NCBI GenBank assembly: GCA_021018995.1
Contig: CM037586.1
Coordinates: 10,333,328-10,397,327, forward strand
Direction of reading: 5' to 3'
Origin: Chloranthus sessilifolius
Taxonomy: Eukaryota > Streptophyta > Magnoliopsida > Chloranthales > Chloranthaceae
Length of the DNA stretch: 64,000 nucleotides
The translations under genes were made by a program, and so were the position numbers. Shown here piece by piece: positions 22,486-34,083 of this stretch. Every line of letters starts with the position of its first letter. Position 1 is the first letter of the stretch. The notes under the pieces were generated by a model. It did no database searches. It saw nothing but the letters and a program-made list of their open reading frames with translations, and was not told the origin of the DNA.

Positions 22486-23006
22486 AGGAGCGATGATTTT
22501 TACTCCTCGATCCGATTGAGAACACAATTCCTCTCTTCATTCAAACCTTAACATCATTAAAAACATTCAACCAACATCCTTCCTATTATTTAAAACATGC
22601 CTAAGCATCTATCATGCCTTTTACATACCTCCGACGATGAGTCTTGCACAAGTTTGATGATTTAAGATTCGAATTCTACTAAGCAAACAGGCCTCCAATG
22701 TTCCCCCTCCAGCCTTTTCTCCAACTCATCTGCCGATTTGAGTCCCAACAAAACCCTAGTTCTTTTCTAGGCTCTTCTTCTCTTTCTCTTTGTATTCTCC
22801 TTCTCTCTATTTAGGTTAAAATAGAGTTACGCAAGGGTTCTTCTCTCCTCTCTCTTTCACCTTTATACATATAAGTTAGGGAAATACTAGTGTATTTCCC
22901 ACGTACACACATAGTGTCTATGGTTCGTTTTAGTCTCCTTGTGAAACACATATACCTATATGTAATGCATGACGTGCACTCATCCCAAAAATCTGGGGTT
23001 GTGACA

Positions 23007-23020
23007 ATCACCCCAACTTA
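23007..23020 (-). other. Polypurine tract of element C
   Basis: The - strand reads TAAGTTGGGGTGAT immediately before the LTR start TGTCACAACC. Confidence 0.8.
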
Positions 23021-23339
23021 CAAGATTTTCGTCCTCGAAAATCGATGATATTCTCTTAAGCAGGTACCACTACTGTTACCCGACCCTGCATATCTAAAAC
23101 GGTAATTAAACGGTTTGTCGCATTTCGCAACAACATGCGTTGGCCATGTCAATTTATTTCCACATAGATGAAAGGGATCATCATTCACCACACTCATTCA
23201 ATCGTTATATTAATCATTCACAAAAATTTGTGACATTCATGTCACGATAGTTTGAAAAAAAACATTGACCAGGAAACCACCTCATTACAAAATGTCTCAA
23301 AAATATTACATATTATGTGTTCAAAATTAACGTTACTAT
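23021..23339 (-). other. Element C spacer between ORF3 and polypurine tract
   Basis: About 320 bp without an ORF, including GAGGACGAAAATC just upstream of the polypurine tract as in element A. I see nothing else in it. Confidence 0.55.
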
Positions 23340-24628
23340 CTAGTCATCATCCTCCTCATAGTCGTCGTCGTCGTCGTCTCCGAAGTCATCATTATCCTCG
23401 TAGTCCTCGCCATCCTCGTCGTCCACTCTGACGGTTGTGGTACCCGCTGTGGCATTCCTCGTAGCAGGGCCGGAGCTAGACGCTCCAAAAATAGCATCCC
23501 TCATGGCACCGACGCGATGCATGTATGACTGCGGGTAAGCCTGGCCCATGAGGTCGATAAGTAGTGCCTCCTGGAACCTCTGATGCAATCTGATCTCCCG
23601 CCCTTGCTGAAGAATCTCTCGCATCATGCCAGTGTCGGTAGTGGGTATGGGTTGTGGAACTGAGGTAGAGGGAGTGGTCGGTCCTGCCGGCACTTGATGG
23701 GTGGTTTGTTGGGAGACCTGACGGTCTCTTTTCTTGTTGACGCTGGTTTGTAGACTCTTAAGGTTTCGGCTCCAGTCTTGGGAGGGTAGGGGAGGACGTT
23801 ATCGGTGAGGAATAACTCGTCCTCCCAGATCTTAAATCCTCCCTTCCCATTCCGTGAGTCTAAGAGTCGGGAAATCAACCGAGCATATGGTAATCGGTTG
23901 ATGGGTGGAGGAACAACACCCCTTACATTTCTTTTGTAGGCATGCGCCATGCTTTTTATGATGATCATAGGTGCGTTGATCCACCTATTATGGAATGCGG
24001 TGTGTAGGGCCCGCAGAAACGCATCTCGGCGTTCTTGATCATGGCCGGTTGGGTGTAGATTCTTTTTAAAGATGATATCTAAAAGCCACATACGCGGCGG
24101 TAGTTGTGATCGGGTAATAGATTGTCCCGAAGCAGACATGCCGCCAGTGATGTCGGAGATGATCGTTGGGAAATCGACGTTCCCAGAAAAAGGTGGTAGG
24201 ATAAGTGGGCTAGGGGTGTAGATGTGGGGACATTTCATGACCGATGAAATTTCGACACATCTGAAGATTAGCTCATTAACATCGATTGTGACGAGGATAG
24301 CGTCCTCGTCGACGTTCAAGTTTAGGGTTTGATAAAATAACTTCACAAGCCTCGGGTAATAACGATCCCCGAACGGCGTAAGCAGGGTCTTAAGATTGTT
24401 GTTGGTGAGGAAGTCCGATGTCCATTGGGTGGACGTCGGATCCCCGAAACAGGAGGGATGTATATCCCATTCGGCTTCAAAAATTTTGGCTCCCCACCAA
24501 TCATCTAGTGTGATCGGAGTGGAGGGTGGGTTTGGTGATGGTTGTGAAGTTTGCGGCGCTTTGTTGCGCGCCGACGGCGACCGAATCGCCATCCGTTTCT
24601 TAGGTTGTGGATTTGGGCTTGAAGCCAT
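23340..24628 (-). pseudogene. Element C ORF3: putative plant transposon protein (Transposase_32-like), frameshifted tail
   Basis: ATG at 24628 opens a frame of 334 residues. A Ser/Pro/Lys-rich N-terminus (MASSPNPQPKKRMAIRS) is followed by the conserved domain: FEAEWDIHPSCF, YYPRLVKLFYQTL, IFRCVEISSVMKCP, QSITRSQLPPRMWLLD, FHNRWINAPMIIIKSMAHAY and PYARLISRLLD. A frameshift at about 23650-23780 moves the coding potential to a second frame (23693-23340) with MMREILQQGREIRLHQRF, alike the tail of the A copy, and an Asp/Glu-rich end. Homology to ORF3 of element A covers the whole domain. Function is unknown. It has its own upstream TATA-like box and palindrome array, suggesting separate transcription. 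Confidence 0.78.
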
Positions 24629-24825
24629 TTGGTATTTAAAGGGTTTAAAAAGAAAAGAAAAATTTCAGGGATGGGTAGATTTTACCTAGAAGAGTAGTCT
24701 TAACGGATCGGATTGTCTAAATCCGGCTCGAATCGGACGGAAAAGATCGAAAATAGCTAGCCCTAACCCCTCGCTCGTCTCCACTCCCTTCGCTTGAAGA
24801 TGAAAAGGCATCTTGCTTTCCGCCA

Positions 24826-24836
24826 GATATATATAG
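24826..24836 (-). promoter_or_regulatory. TATA-like box upstream of element C ORF3
   Basis: The - strand reads CTATATATATC about 200 bp upstream of the ORF3 ATG (24628) and 8-9 bp downstream of the nearest palindrome of the array. It suggests an internal promoter. Confidence 0.5.
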
Positions 24837-24844
24837 TTCCTCCT

Positions 24845-25046
24845 CGCTCGAGCGGTCATTAGTTATCGCTCGAGCGAGACCAGGACGCTTTATATTATAT
24901 ACTATGGCCTCGCTCGAGTGGTCAAAATGCCTCGCTCGAGCGGTCACAATGCCTCGCTCGAGCGAGGAATAGCTATCGCTCGAGCGAGAGGAAATTGTTA
25001 TTTTATGTGGTTCGCTCGAGCGAACATAAGTGATCGCGCGAGCGAG
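24845..25046. repeat. Palindrome array, word CGCTCGAGCG (element C internal spacer)
   Basis: Six exact CGCTCGAGCG (first 24845-24854, last 25013-25022) and two variants (CGCTCGAGTG, CGCGCGAGCG) between the pol stop (25226) and ORF3. It is the same word as in the LTRs of this element but in a different sequence context, so it is not a simple duplication of the LTR segment. Confidence 0.92.
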
Positions 25047-25225
25047 ACCAGAACATTTTTCTGGTATCCTTTCGCTCATTTTCGATTTCAAGTCTCAAAA
25101 GTTCAACGAAAAGTGGTTCAATCATTGGTTGGAGTCAACATATATATATAGAAATTTTATCTTTCGAAAAATAATTAGATTTCATACTACTCGTAATCAC
25201 ATATTCTTAATTTGAATAAGACTAT

Positions 25226-27625
25226 TCAGTTGGCAATTTCGAACAATTTGGGATATTGTTCTCTAACATCTGCCTCGCGTTCCCATGTTGCTTCTTCGAC
25301 AGGATGGTTCTTCCATCGGACAAGCACTAAGGGAATAACTTTTGTTCGCAACACATGTTCTTTTCGATCTAAAATTTCTACCGGTTCTTCAATCATGGTC
25401 ATATCTTCATGTATTTTGAATGATTGTCCGCTCAGCACGTGGTCAGGGTCATTGAGATATTTCCTGAGCATCGACACGTGGAAAATATTGTGTACCTGAT
25501 CAAACAATGGTGGCAATCCAATGCGGTAGGCTACTTCTCCTACTCGACCTAAAACTTCAAACGGTCCAAGATAGCAGGGACTTAGCTTCCCTCTCTTTCC
25601 AAATCTCATCACTCCCTTCATCGGTGATACTTTCAGGAACACATGTTCACCCACCTTAAAGTCTACACTAGTCCGCTTGATGTCAGCATAGCTTTTCTGT
25701 CTGCTTTGAGCCGCCTTTAGTCTTCCCCTGATCATGTGGACAATAGCCGCATTATCTTCAAGTAGCTCGGGTCCCAAAACAAATTTCTCGCCAATTTCCT
25801 CCCAATTGATTGGCGATTTGCATCGTCTTCCGTACAAGGCTTCATACGGTGCCATTCCGATGCTCGTCTGAAAACTATTATTATAAGCGAACTCAATCAA
25901 TGGTAGATGTTGATCCCACGATCCTTGTAATTCTAACATACATGCCCTAAGCATGTCTTCAATGACTTGGTTGACCCTTTCAGTCTGTCCGTCGGTCTGT
26001 GGGTGAAACGCCGTGCTAAAATCTAGCCTAGTTCCCATTCCTTCTTGAAATTTCTTCCAAAACTTTGATGTATATAATGGGTCCCGGTCTGAAACAATGC
26101 TACTTGGAATCCCATGTAAACGGACGATCTCTTTCATATAGAGCTCTGCTAGTCTTCCCGCCGTGTACATCGTGTTGTAAGGCAAGAAGTGTGCTGACTT
26201 AGTCAATCGATCGACTACTACCCAAATGGCGTTATGCTTCCTTGCGCATGTAGACCGACTATGAAATCCATAGAGATAGATTCCACTTCCATTCCGGTAT
26301 GGGTAGAGGTCGTAATAGGCCCGCGGGTGTCTATGATCGATTTTCACTTGTTGGCACGTCAAACATCGTGACACGTACTCTGCCACATCTTGTTTCAAAC
26401 CTCTCCACCAGTAATTCTTTTTCAGATCTTGATACATCTTCGTGCTTCCCGGGTGGATAGCATAGCTTGACTTGTGAGATTCATCAAGAATCGTTCGCGG
26501 CAATTCGGCATTGTCCGGAATGCAAAGTCGCCCCTTGAATACTAAGGAACCAACCTCCTTGATTGAAAACTCAGATGTAATACCTTCAGTTACATCTTGA
26601 CGCATCTTCATTAGAATTGGGTCTTTCATCTCTAGTTCTCGTATGTGTTCGAATATCACTGGTTTCACTGATATGTTGGCTAAGAAGGCTCCAATGGCTT
26701 GTGGCTGTATGTCTGCGCCACATAACGCTAGATCCTCCAACAACTTCCATCGATGTATACTCGAACTTAGACTAGCCAACTGGGCCGAACTTTTCTGACT
26801 CAAGGCGTCGGCCACTACGTTAGCTTTGCCTGGATGGTACTGTATGGAACAGTCGTAGTCTTTGAGGAATTCCATCCACCTACGCTGCCTCATATTTAGT
26901 TCCTTCTGTGTAAACAGATATCTGAGGCTCTTATGGTCAGTGAAAATTTCAAATGTTTCTCCATATAAATAATGTCTCCATATCTTTAATGCGAATATGA
27001 CTGCTGCTAGTTCCAGATCGTGTGTTGGGTAGTTCCTTTCGTGCTCTTTCAACTGTCTGGAACCGTAAGCTATTACCTTTTTATATTGATTTAGTACACA
27101 ACCCAACCCGTTATACGAAGCATCACTATAAACTGCGAATCCTCCACTGCCTGATGGAATGGCTAACACTGGAGCTGAGGTGAGTCTCTTCTTGAGTTCT
27201 TGAAAACTCTTCTCACACGCCTCACTCCACTCAAATCTTGAGTCCTTTCTTGTAAGCCTCGTAAGAGGTCCTGATATTTTTGAAAACCCCTCTACGAAAC
27301 GTCGATAATAACCTGCCAGTCCGAGGAAACTTCGGATGTCTGTCACGGTTTTTGGTTGCTCCCAGTTCACTACTGCCTCGATCTTAGCGGGATCTACTGT
27401 GACACCATGCTTTGAGATGACATGTCCCAAAAAGCTAACCTCTTCTAGCCAAAACTCACATTTGCTGAGCTTGGCGTACAATTGGTGTTCACGCAAGGTT
27501 CGTAGAGCGACTCGTAAGTGTTCTTCATGCTCCGTTTTTGATTTTGAGTAGATCAGGATGTCATCAACAAACACCACAACGCAGGAGTCTAGGTGTGGTT
27601 TAAACACCCGATTCATCAAGTCCAT
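25226..27625 (-). pseudogene. Element C pol: RT end, RNase H, integrase, chromodomain
   Basis: A 799-residue open frame. It starts inside RT ([18 protein letters not shown]), passes through RNase H ([59 protein letters not shown]) and the integrase zinc-binding region (HPGSTKMY...CLTCQQVK). The core follows ([30 protein letters not shown]), then [10 protein letters not shown] and a chromodomain ([14 protein letters not shown]). The segment that should hold the first catalytic Asp (about 26230-26340) is read out of frame by two compensating shifts, and the expected MDF occurs in another frame. Integrase is therefore likely dead despite the long ORF. Confidence 0.92.
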
Positions 27626-28615
27626 AAACGGCGCTGCGTGAATGGCATCACTAAAAATTGATAGTGTCCATACCGTGTTCTAAAAGCCGTCAATGTCCTC
27701 GTACGACTCTTAATCGATTTAAGAACGGATCTTAGGTCAATCTTGGAAAAATGTTTTGCTCCCTGCAACTGATCGAACAAGTCATCTATTCTTGGCAACG
27801 GATATCGATTCTTCACCGTGACTTTGTTCAATTGACGGTAGTCAATGCACAACCGCATCGACCCATCTTTCTTTTTCACGAATAGCACTGGTGCTCCCCA
27901 TGGAGACACGCTTGGTCTTATGAACCCTTTGTCCATGAGCTCTTGCAATTGTTCTTTCAACTCTTTCAACTCTGCAGGGGCCATCCTATAAGGTGCCTTT
28001 GAAACAGGTTCCGTTCCTGGTGCTAAGTCGATCGCAAATTCTACTTCTCTTTCTGGAGGTAACCCTGGCAGTTCTTCTGGAAATACATCTGGGAATTCTC
28101 GCACTATTGCTATCTCAGAGATAATATTCTTTTCTTCTTTATTTTCTTTCAGGAATGCCAAATAACCGCTACACCCCTTTCTGATTAAACGTTCTGCTCT
28201 GACTGCAGATATGAGTGGTACCTGTGTCAATCTCTCCCCTTGAAATCGAAACGATCTCCTCGTGTTAGGACGGAAAACAACAACTTTATCCTTGCAATCC
28301 ACTATTGCGCAGTGATGGGACAGCCAATCCATGCCAAAGATCACGTCGAATCCTTGCATGTCCAACAATATTAAATTTGCGTCTAGTTCGTGGACAACGT
28401 GATCCCGAATGCTTACCACTACCGATTTTGCCAACTCAGGTCCACTAATTCTCCTGTTGGGATAGACACTGATAACACAAAGTCTAGTGTCTCCGGAACA
28501 ATCTTCATCTTCTTTGCAAATCTAGGGGTGATGAAGGAGTGGGTAGACCCTGGGTCTATCAGCACTCGTGCGTCATGTGCTACGTAGAACCCTTTCTCAT
28601 AGATTTGTAACGTAC
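27616..28615 (-). pseudogene. Element C protease and N-terminal RT (frameshifts)
   Basis: Downstream of the intron-like segment the frame reads GTLQIYEKGF and the protease core [19 protein letters not shown] frameshift near 28425 leads into 28434-27616: [25 protein letters not shown], the RT motifs [20 protein letters not shown] and [12 protein letters not shown], then a garbled stretch after KIDLRS where related copies have SGYHQ. Another shift at MPF (about 27640) separates it from the rest of pol. At least three lesions. Confidence 0.88.
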
Positions 28616-28788
28616 CTATAATGCATACATATACGTACATAACATATACCTTATAAAAAAAATTTCTCTTTTTTTTTTTTTTGTTCTAATGCTCAACAAC
28701 GGTTATATATATATTTATCCTAATGAAAGCCCATTCTCTATCTAGAATTGTATTGCAACCGAAATTCTTTATTTAAAAGAAATCTCAC
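28616..28788 (-). other. Intron-like 173-bp segment at the gag-protease junction of element C
   Basis: Read on the - strand, the coding sequence ATCATCCAAG meets GTGAGATTTC (donor-like), runs through about 173 AT-rich bases with A and T runs, and ends GCATTATAG before GTACG. Joining the sides keeps the gag frame and yields the DIIQ-GTL-type junction expected just before the protease core. The segment itself has no clade-typical coding sequence. One in-frame TGA upstream (28817-28819) remains unexplained by splicing. Confidence 0.55.
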
Positions 28789-28816
28789 CTTGGATGATAT
28801 CGTACACTCCCGCTTC

Positions 28817-30180
28817 TCAAGTAATCACAGAGGCTCTCCCTCGAATAACAGGCTTTCGAGATTGAATAGGTTGTGGCATGGAAGTTGGGGCCGTCTTTTC
28901 TTTAACTGTCTCAGGGCAATCTCTAATCATGTGGCCTATCTTGCCGCATTTGAAACAGTCACGCATTCCTTGCCTACAATCCGCTGTTTTATGGGACTTG
29001 CCACACTTAGCACAAGTTTCCCTTGGTATTGAAGTAGCAGCTCTCGAAAAACCTTGTATAGTTGTAGCCCTGCTGGAAATAGCAGGACCTTGATACCTCA
29101 TCGGTCTCCCTGATGCTAGCAACGGAAAACTTTGATGAGTAGCTTGTTGTGCAGCTCTCCCATACCCTGTCTGGAACGATTGTCTCTGATTCGGTGCTAC
29201 AAACCTCGGTTTCTTATGTACCGATTCATAGCTCCCCGTCCTGCTTGGATCAATGCTTTCTCTTCCTTGTTGTTCCCTCTGACGGTATCGGTTATTGTTT
29301 TCTTCTTCGACTACTAATGCCTTACTCATTACTTCTCCATAGGTCTTCAGCTGGAAGGGCGCAACCCCTCCTCGGATGTCCGACCTTAAGCCCTGTTGGA
29401 ACCTCTTCGCTTTCATCACGTCTGAAACTACGTAGTCTGGGGCGAAGCGAGCCAGTCTCATGAATTCCACTCCATACTCTCTCACGGTCATCCTTCCTTG
29501 CGCTAGTTGTAAAAATTGGGTCTCCATCTGATTCCTCACAACTTCAGGAAAATATTGCTTATTGAATTCTTCTACGAATTCGTCCCAAGTCCACGGCATA
29601 TCTGGAGTTTCTTGTGCTCTTGTTCGCGAAACGGATTTCCACCAAGGTCCAGCTTCTCCATCTAACATATATGCCGCCCAACGGACGCTCTCATCCTCTG
29701 TGCATGTCAGTACGCTAAACACCTTTTCCATTTCACCCAGCCAGTTTTTGGCTGCCATTGTGTCTGCCTGTCCTAAAAAATTTAGAGGTCTCATCCTTCT
29801 GAACTCGGTGAATGCTGAAGCCACTGGTGGTGTAAGTCCCACTAGAGGTGTAGGTGTTCGTTGTGGTTCTGGTACTGTATGCACTGCCAAGGACGCTGCT
29901 TGCTGTGCCATGGCAGTTGCCATGGTCTCCATTGTGTGCATCATCCTCTGACGCTCTTCTCTTTCTTCATTTCTCTCTCTCACCCTATCTTGTTCCCTCT
30001 GATTTCGATCCTGTCGATCTAGATCTTGATCCTCTGCTTGATTTTGGTTTCTCCTCGCCACCGCCTCGAGAATCTCCCCTGCTTCCCAATGGCACTGTTT
30101 GTAGGTGAGACGAACCCATCTCTCTGCACAGAATTCCTATCATGACCACCCCTGGGTCGGCCTCTTCCTCTAGGAAACAT
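28817..30180 (-). CDS. Element C gag with two zinc knuckles
   Basis: Open from about 30160 to the TGA at 28817. It contains the retrotransposon gag domain (MRPLNFLGQADTMAAKNWL, WAAYMLDGEAGPWWKSV, FVEEFNKQYFPEVVRNQME, MTVREYGVEFMRLARFAP, RFQQGLRSDIRGGV), then a basic linker and two CCHC knuckles, CAKCGKSHKTADC and CFKCGKIGHMIRDC. The N-terminal Arg/Glu/Gln segment (about 30061-29940) is predicted coiled. The natural ATG is probably 30180 (MFPRGRGRPRGG), but that ATG is out of frame with the rest, so a small frameshift disrupts the start. Virion structural protein by family. Confidence 0.88.
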
Positions 30181-30277
30181 AATGGTCTGCATGAGAATCC
30201 ATAGTCTCGTTAGCAGAAGTCCCTATATTCTGACGATATGATAGCCAGAACTAAAAAGTAAAGGCTTTGATACCAAC
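30181..30277 (-). other. Element C leader with tRNA-iMet primer-binding site
   Basis: On the - strand TGGTATCAAAGCC (30263-30275) follows the 5' LTR end by two bases and matches the complement of initiator tRNA-Met except at one position. The leader to gag is under 100 bp. Confidence 0.85.
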
Positions 30278-32457
30278 TGTGATGACCAAAATTTGAAACC
30301 ACGAACTCATATCATCAAGACGACCTTCAAGGCCGTGCCCTGGGTTCCTTACAAAAACATTGATGTATACAAGCCAAAACTGTAATTGAGGCACACGTAG
30401 CTACTCTAAATAAAACTCAAAAATAATCAAGGTATCGCAAGGCAGTCCTTGTCCCATGCCAATTCATGGACATAAGAACTTACCCAAACCATTAGTGATA
30501 ACAATTCATCCTAGACGTTTTGTCAAAGAAACGGTATTTAAAAACATTCGAAATAAAGAGGCTTGACATACCAAGCCATACCTAAAACTCTCAACTCACT
30601 CTCAAAGTATGCAATGGGTTTCCTAGAAGAATTCCTCAGGAGGAGGTTCTGACTCTTCTGTGGGCATGTAATCCGAAACCCTTGGATCAGCTTCTCCAGA
30701 AGTCTTTGCTGCCGCTAGTCCTGGACCTGCGATGTATAGTCTAAGGGGGTGAGCTACATCCTAGCTCCGTAGGGAAACAAAAAGAACATATAGATTGACC
30801 TTCACACATATGTCAGCAGTTTAACAAGCATAGAATTATTGAGTAATCACTTATGGACAACAATTGGAGTAACTGGAAATAAACTAATGATTTTGACCGT
30901 TACTTAGCATGGTTTTGTTTAATCCCCTTATTAGTTTAGTTGTGAATTTGGCCTAATCACTTAAATCTTAACTTAAGTAGTCCCCGAGCAATATAGCATC
31001 GAGCCCCGATGGAATACCCACCATCGTCGTCTAACTAGACAGTTGTTATATGTATCCCCTGGGAATACTGCCCAAGCCTCTTTCTCATAGGTGGCAGGGT
31101 CTATTTTTTTAGATCTACATCCCTGGGATGTACTATGAAAGTACGGATCTGCTGCTTACCGCTCACGAATATCCTGCCGAGTCAGTCGTGGTTATCCCGC
31201 CACGTCGGTGGGGTATTCTAATCAAACCTTAAATAATAAAAATATCAAATGTGCTCTACATATAGTTATTCACTGTGATTGTGCTAATTATATTACATCA
31301 GGCCTTATCACATTACTTATGTTTCTCTGTTAGTTTTCAATCTGCACCCCTGGGATGCCCCTTATTTCCGTCGCACCCTTCTTTGTTTGAACTATATGAT
31401 TTTTCGTCCCCTGGGGACCTCAAGACTTCCACGTTGTAAACTCACTCACACACCCTTTATCATGAGGATCATGCAGTATTTGACTATTTAAATAGATTAC
31501 ACTACACATATGAATTTCACGGAATAATGCACATGTTTCAAAAATATTCCCTACCTCGACGAATTTCAAAGCACGCCTTCTCGTAGAGGTTTATGATCAT
31601 GCGTCAAACCTACATTTCAATTTAGCAAAGGCTTAGAAAGGTCACTAGAACCATTGGGGTGTACAAACCCCAAGTTCCTTGTATTCGAAAATTCCAAGAA
31701 CTGAGTGGTCACCAGACCTCGCTCGAGCGGCCACTTGACCCGCTCGAGCGGTCACCTGACCTCGCTCGAGCGGTTGAATCGAGGTCGTTCGAGCGGTTAA
31801 ATCGAGCCACCGAAGTATTACTGGGGACCCTCGCTCGAGCGAGCTTCCCCTTAGTTTTGGGGACCGCTCGAGCGAGCCCAGAGTTATATTTTTTTCTATT
31901 CATCCTCGCTCGAGCGAGCCCTTTAGACCGCTCGAGCGAGGAGCGATGATTTTTACTCCTCGATCCGATTGAGAACACAATTCCTCTCTTCATTCAAACC
32001 TTAACATCATTAAAAACATTCAACCAACATCCTTCCTATTATTTAAAACATGCCTAAGCATCTATCATGCCTTTTACATACCTCCGACGATGAGTCTTGT
32101 GCAAGTTTGATGATTTAAGATTCGAATTCTACTAGGCAAACAGGCCTCCAATGTTCCCCCTCCAGCCTTTTCTCCAACTCATGCCGATTTGAGTCCCAAC
32201 GAAACCCTAGTTCTTTACTAGGCTCTTCTTCTCTTTCTCTTTGTATTCTCCTTCTCTCTATTTAGGTTAAAATAGAGTTACACAAGGGTTCTTCTCTCCT
32301 CTCTCTTTCACCTTTATACATATAAGTTAGGGAAATACTAGTGTGTTTCCCACGTACACACATAGTGTCTATGGTTCGTTTTGGTCTCCTTGTGAAACAC
32401 ATATACCTATATGTAATGCATGACGTGCACTCATCCCAAAAATCTGGGGTTGTGACA
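30278..32457 (-). repeat. 5' LTR of element C
   Basis: Begins TGTGATGACC and ends GGTTGTGACA on the + strand. Nearly identical to 20819-23006 beyond the first 45 bp. The CGCTCGAGCG array lies at 31720-31938 with seven exact copies and one decayed copy (CGTTCGAGCG). Confidence 0.93.
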
Positions 32458-32462
32458 GTAAG

Positions 32463-34083
32463 TTTTCGCCCACATTTGAGAGATCAATACAAAGCAAATA
32501 AAAAGTTCTCACATGATAAATGAAACACGATGCAATCAATGAACAAAAATAAATCTCATAAGAAGATACTTGTATATCCTAAGCATGTCATATCAAGTGT
32601 CATAAGTATCACATATTCACTCTCCACAAGGCAGTTACCAATGCAAGATCAGATCATGAAGGTCTTTTTGTAGGGTTGTAATGGGGCTCAGGAAAGGGTA
32701 AGAAAGAAAGGGAAGTTGGGATTCAAAATTTCTGAGAAATCGGAAAGGAAACACCTTTTTTATTTTTCTATTTCTCTTCTTTGTCTTTTCTAATCTCTCA
32801 CTATTTTTCTCAATATTCTTCTATTTTTCTCAACTCTCTTTTTCTTTTAAATTTCCTTTTCTTGAAGCACCTCATATTTTTCATTATTTTTCATAATTTT
32901 CTTTTTCTTTTTCTCCCCCCTTTTTCTTTTATATTTTTGCCATACACTCTCAGTAAACACCACAACTCAGTAACTCTCCACTTACTCTCTTTTCGTTCAC
33001 TCTCATCCCTCGTTCCTAATTTCTCATAAATAAGAAGGGTAAAGCTTGAATTTTCATAAATGGTGAAGGGTTAAAGGTTAACGTGGCTTATCAAAAAATG
33101 TATAAAGGCAAATTTTTCAATTGGCTCAAAGGGGTACTAGAAGGATAAATTTATATAAGGTGAGAAATTTTAAGCACAAACGAGCCAAAGATGGCCTTTA
33201 ATCATATCCTTAAAAGATGGTAACCTTGCCTATTTGTCTTGAGTAGATATACAGTACGTTCTAACATAATGATATGAATTTGATTTCATGCAAAGTCACA
33301 AGCCAAAATAAAATGTATGAGATTATACAAAGTAATTCGTATTCAAAGAAAACTCTGAGTTTATGTATTCACTCATCAATGACGAGAAATTAGCTCTAAA
33401 GCTCACCGGGTTTAATCTCCACTAAGAACCTAAGATTCAACATTCAAAACAGTTCATCGATTTCTATGTCTTAGCTTGGTATAATAAGTGTAAAAACTCT
33501 AAGCATGAATATCAAAATTATCCACAAAATATCACATTAAGCTTCATCATCTTAAATACAACTAATTAGAATATGACATCAGTATTCTCAAAATTAAATT
33601 CACATGCATCATCAACTAAAGTTTGAAAACAATCGCAAAATAATGTGCATGATGACTTCAAAATTAATTTTCTTTATTTTTTATATATATTTTTTATTTT
33701 TATAATTTTAAAAAATTAAGTCACGCAAAATCGAAAACCATACCCCCAAACCGAAAGATGACAATGTCCTCATTGATTGAAATAGGTATTGCACCCCCAA
33801 ACCTGTTGAAAAGTACCTCAACACAAAGATCAGGTGCAGAGAATATGTGCATCAAATTGGAACATGACCAAAAATTTATTGAAGGGAATATGGTTACACT
33901 ATTTTAGGGAATTAAAAAAAAAACAACCTAAACTAAAAAAATAAAATGCTAGAAATAAACATGAGAAAAAAAATAAAATAAAATAAAACCTAAATCCTAA
34001 ACGAAACCAAACGGAAACTACACAATTGGGTTGCCTCCCAATGAGCGCTAGTTTAAAGTCGATAGCTCGACCTTATGAATTGC
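32463..34083 (-). other. Element D 3' non-coding region, main part
   Basis: Continuation of 20312-20818 across element C. No credible ORF; homologous to 7150-8707 of element B. It has pyrimidine-rich tracts at about 32760-32930 and an AT-rich tract near 33660-33720. Confidence 0.75.

Larger units (their letters stand above)
20819..23006 (-). repeat. 3' LTR of element C
   Basis: Begins TGTGACAGCC and ends GGTTGTGACA on the + strand. It is nearly identical to 30278-32457 except in the first 45 bp and two short internal patches (about 21268-21290 and 21693-21715). It contains the CGCTCGAGCG array (22266-22485) and a series of CCCTGGG-centred inverted repeats. A TATA-like ATGTATAAAGG on the - strand near 22866 may mark the promoter. 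Confidence 0.93.
20819..32457 (-). mobile_element. Element C: Tekay/Del-like chromovirus with ORF3, near complete
   Basis: LTRs of about 2.18 kb at 20819-23006 and 30278-32457, TG...CA ends, exact GTAAG duplications (20814-20818 and 32458-32462). On the - strand, in order: tRNA-iMet primer site, gag with two zinc knuckles, protease, RT, RNase H, integrase, chromodomain, palindrome array, ORF3 and polypurine tract. Most of the two LTRs is nearly identical, so the insertion is recent, apart from local divergent patches. Pol carries frameshifts, so this copy is not autonomous now. Confidence 0.95.

Noticed and set aside
22251-22496. ORFs across the CGCTCGAGCG array (LARA/RSSE-type repeats) on both strands
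   Set aside because: The open frames result from the repeated word, which lacks stops in several frames. They lie in an LTR and recur in the spacer without conserved protein sequence.
25226-27625. A functional element C pol because of the 799-codon ORF
   Set aside because: RT is cut into separate frames upstream and the integrase segment holding the first catalytic Asp is read out of frame.
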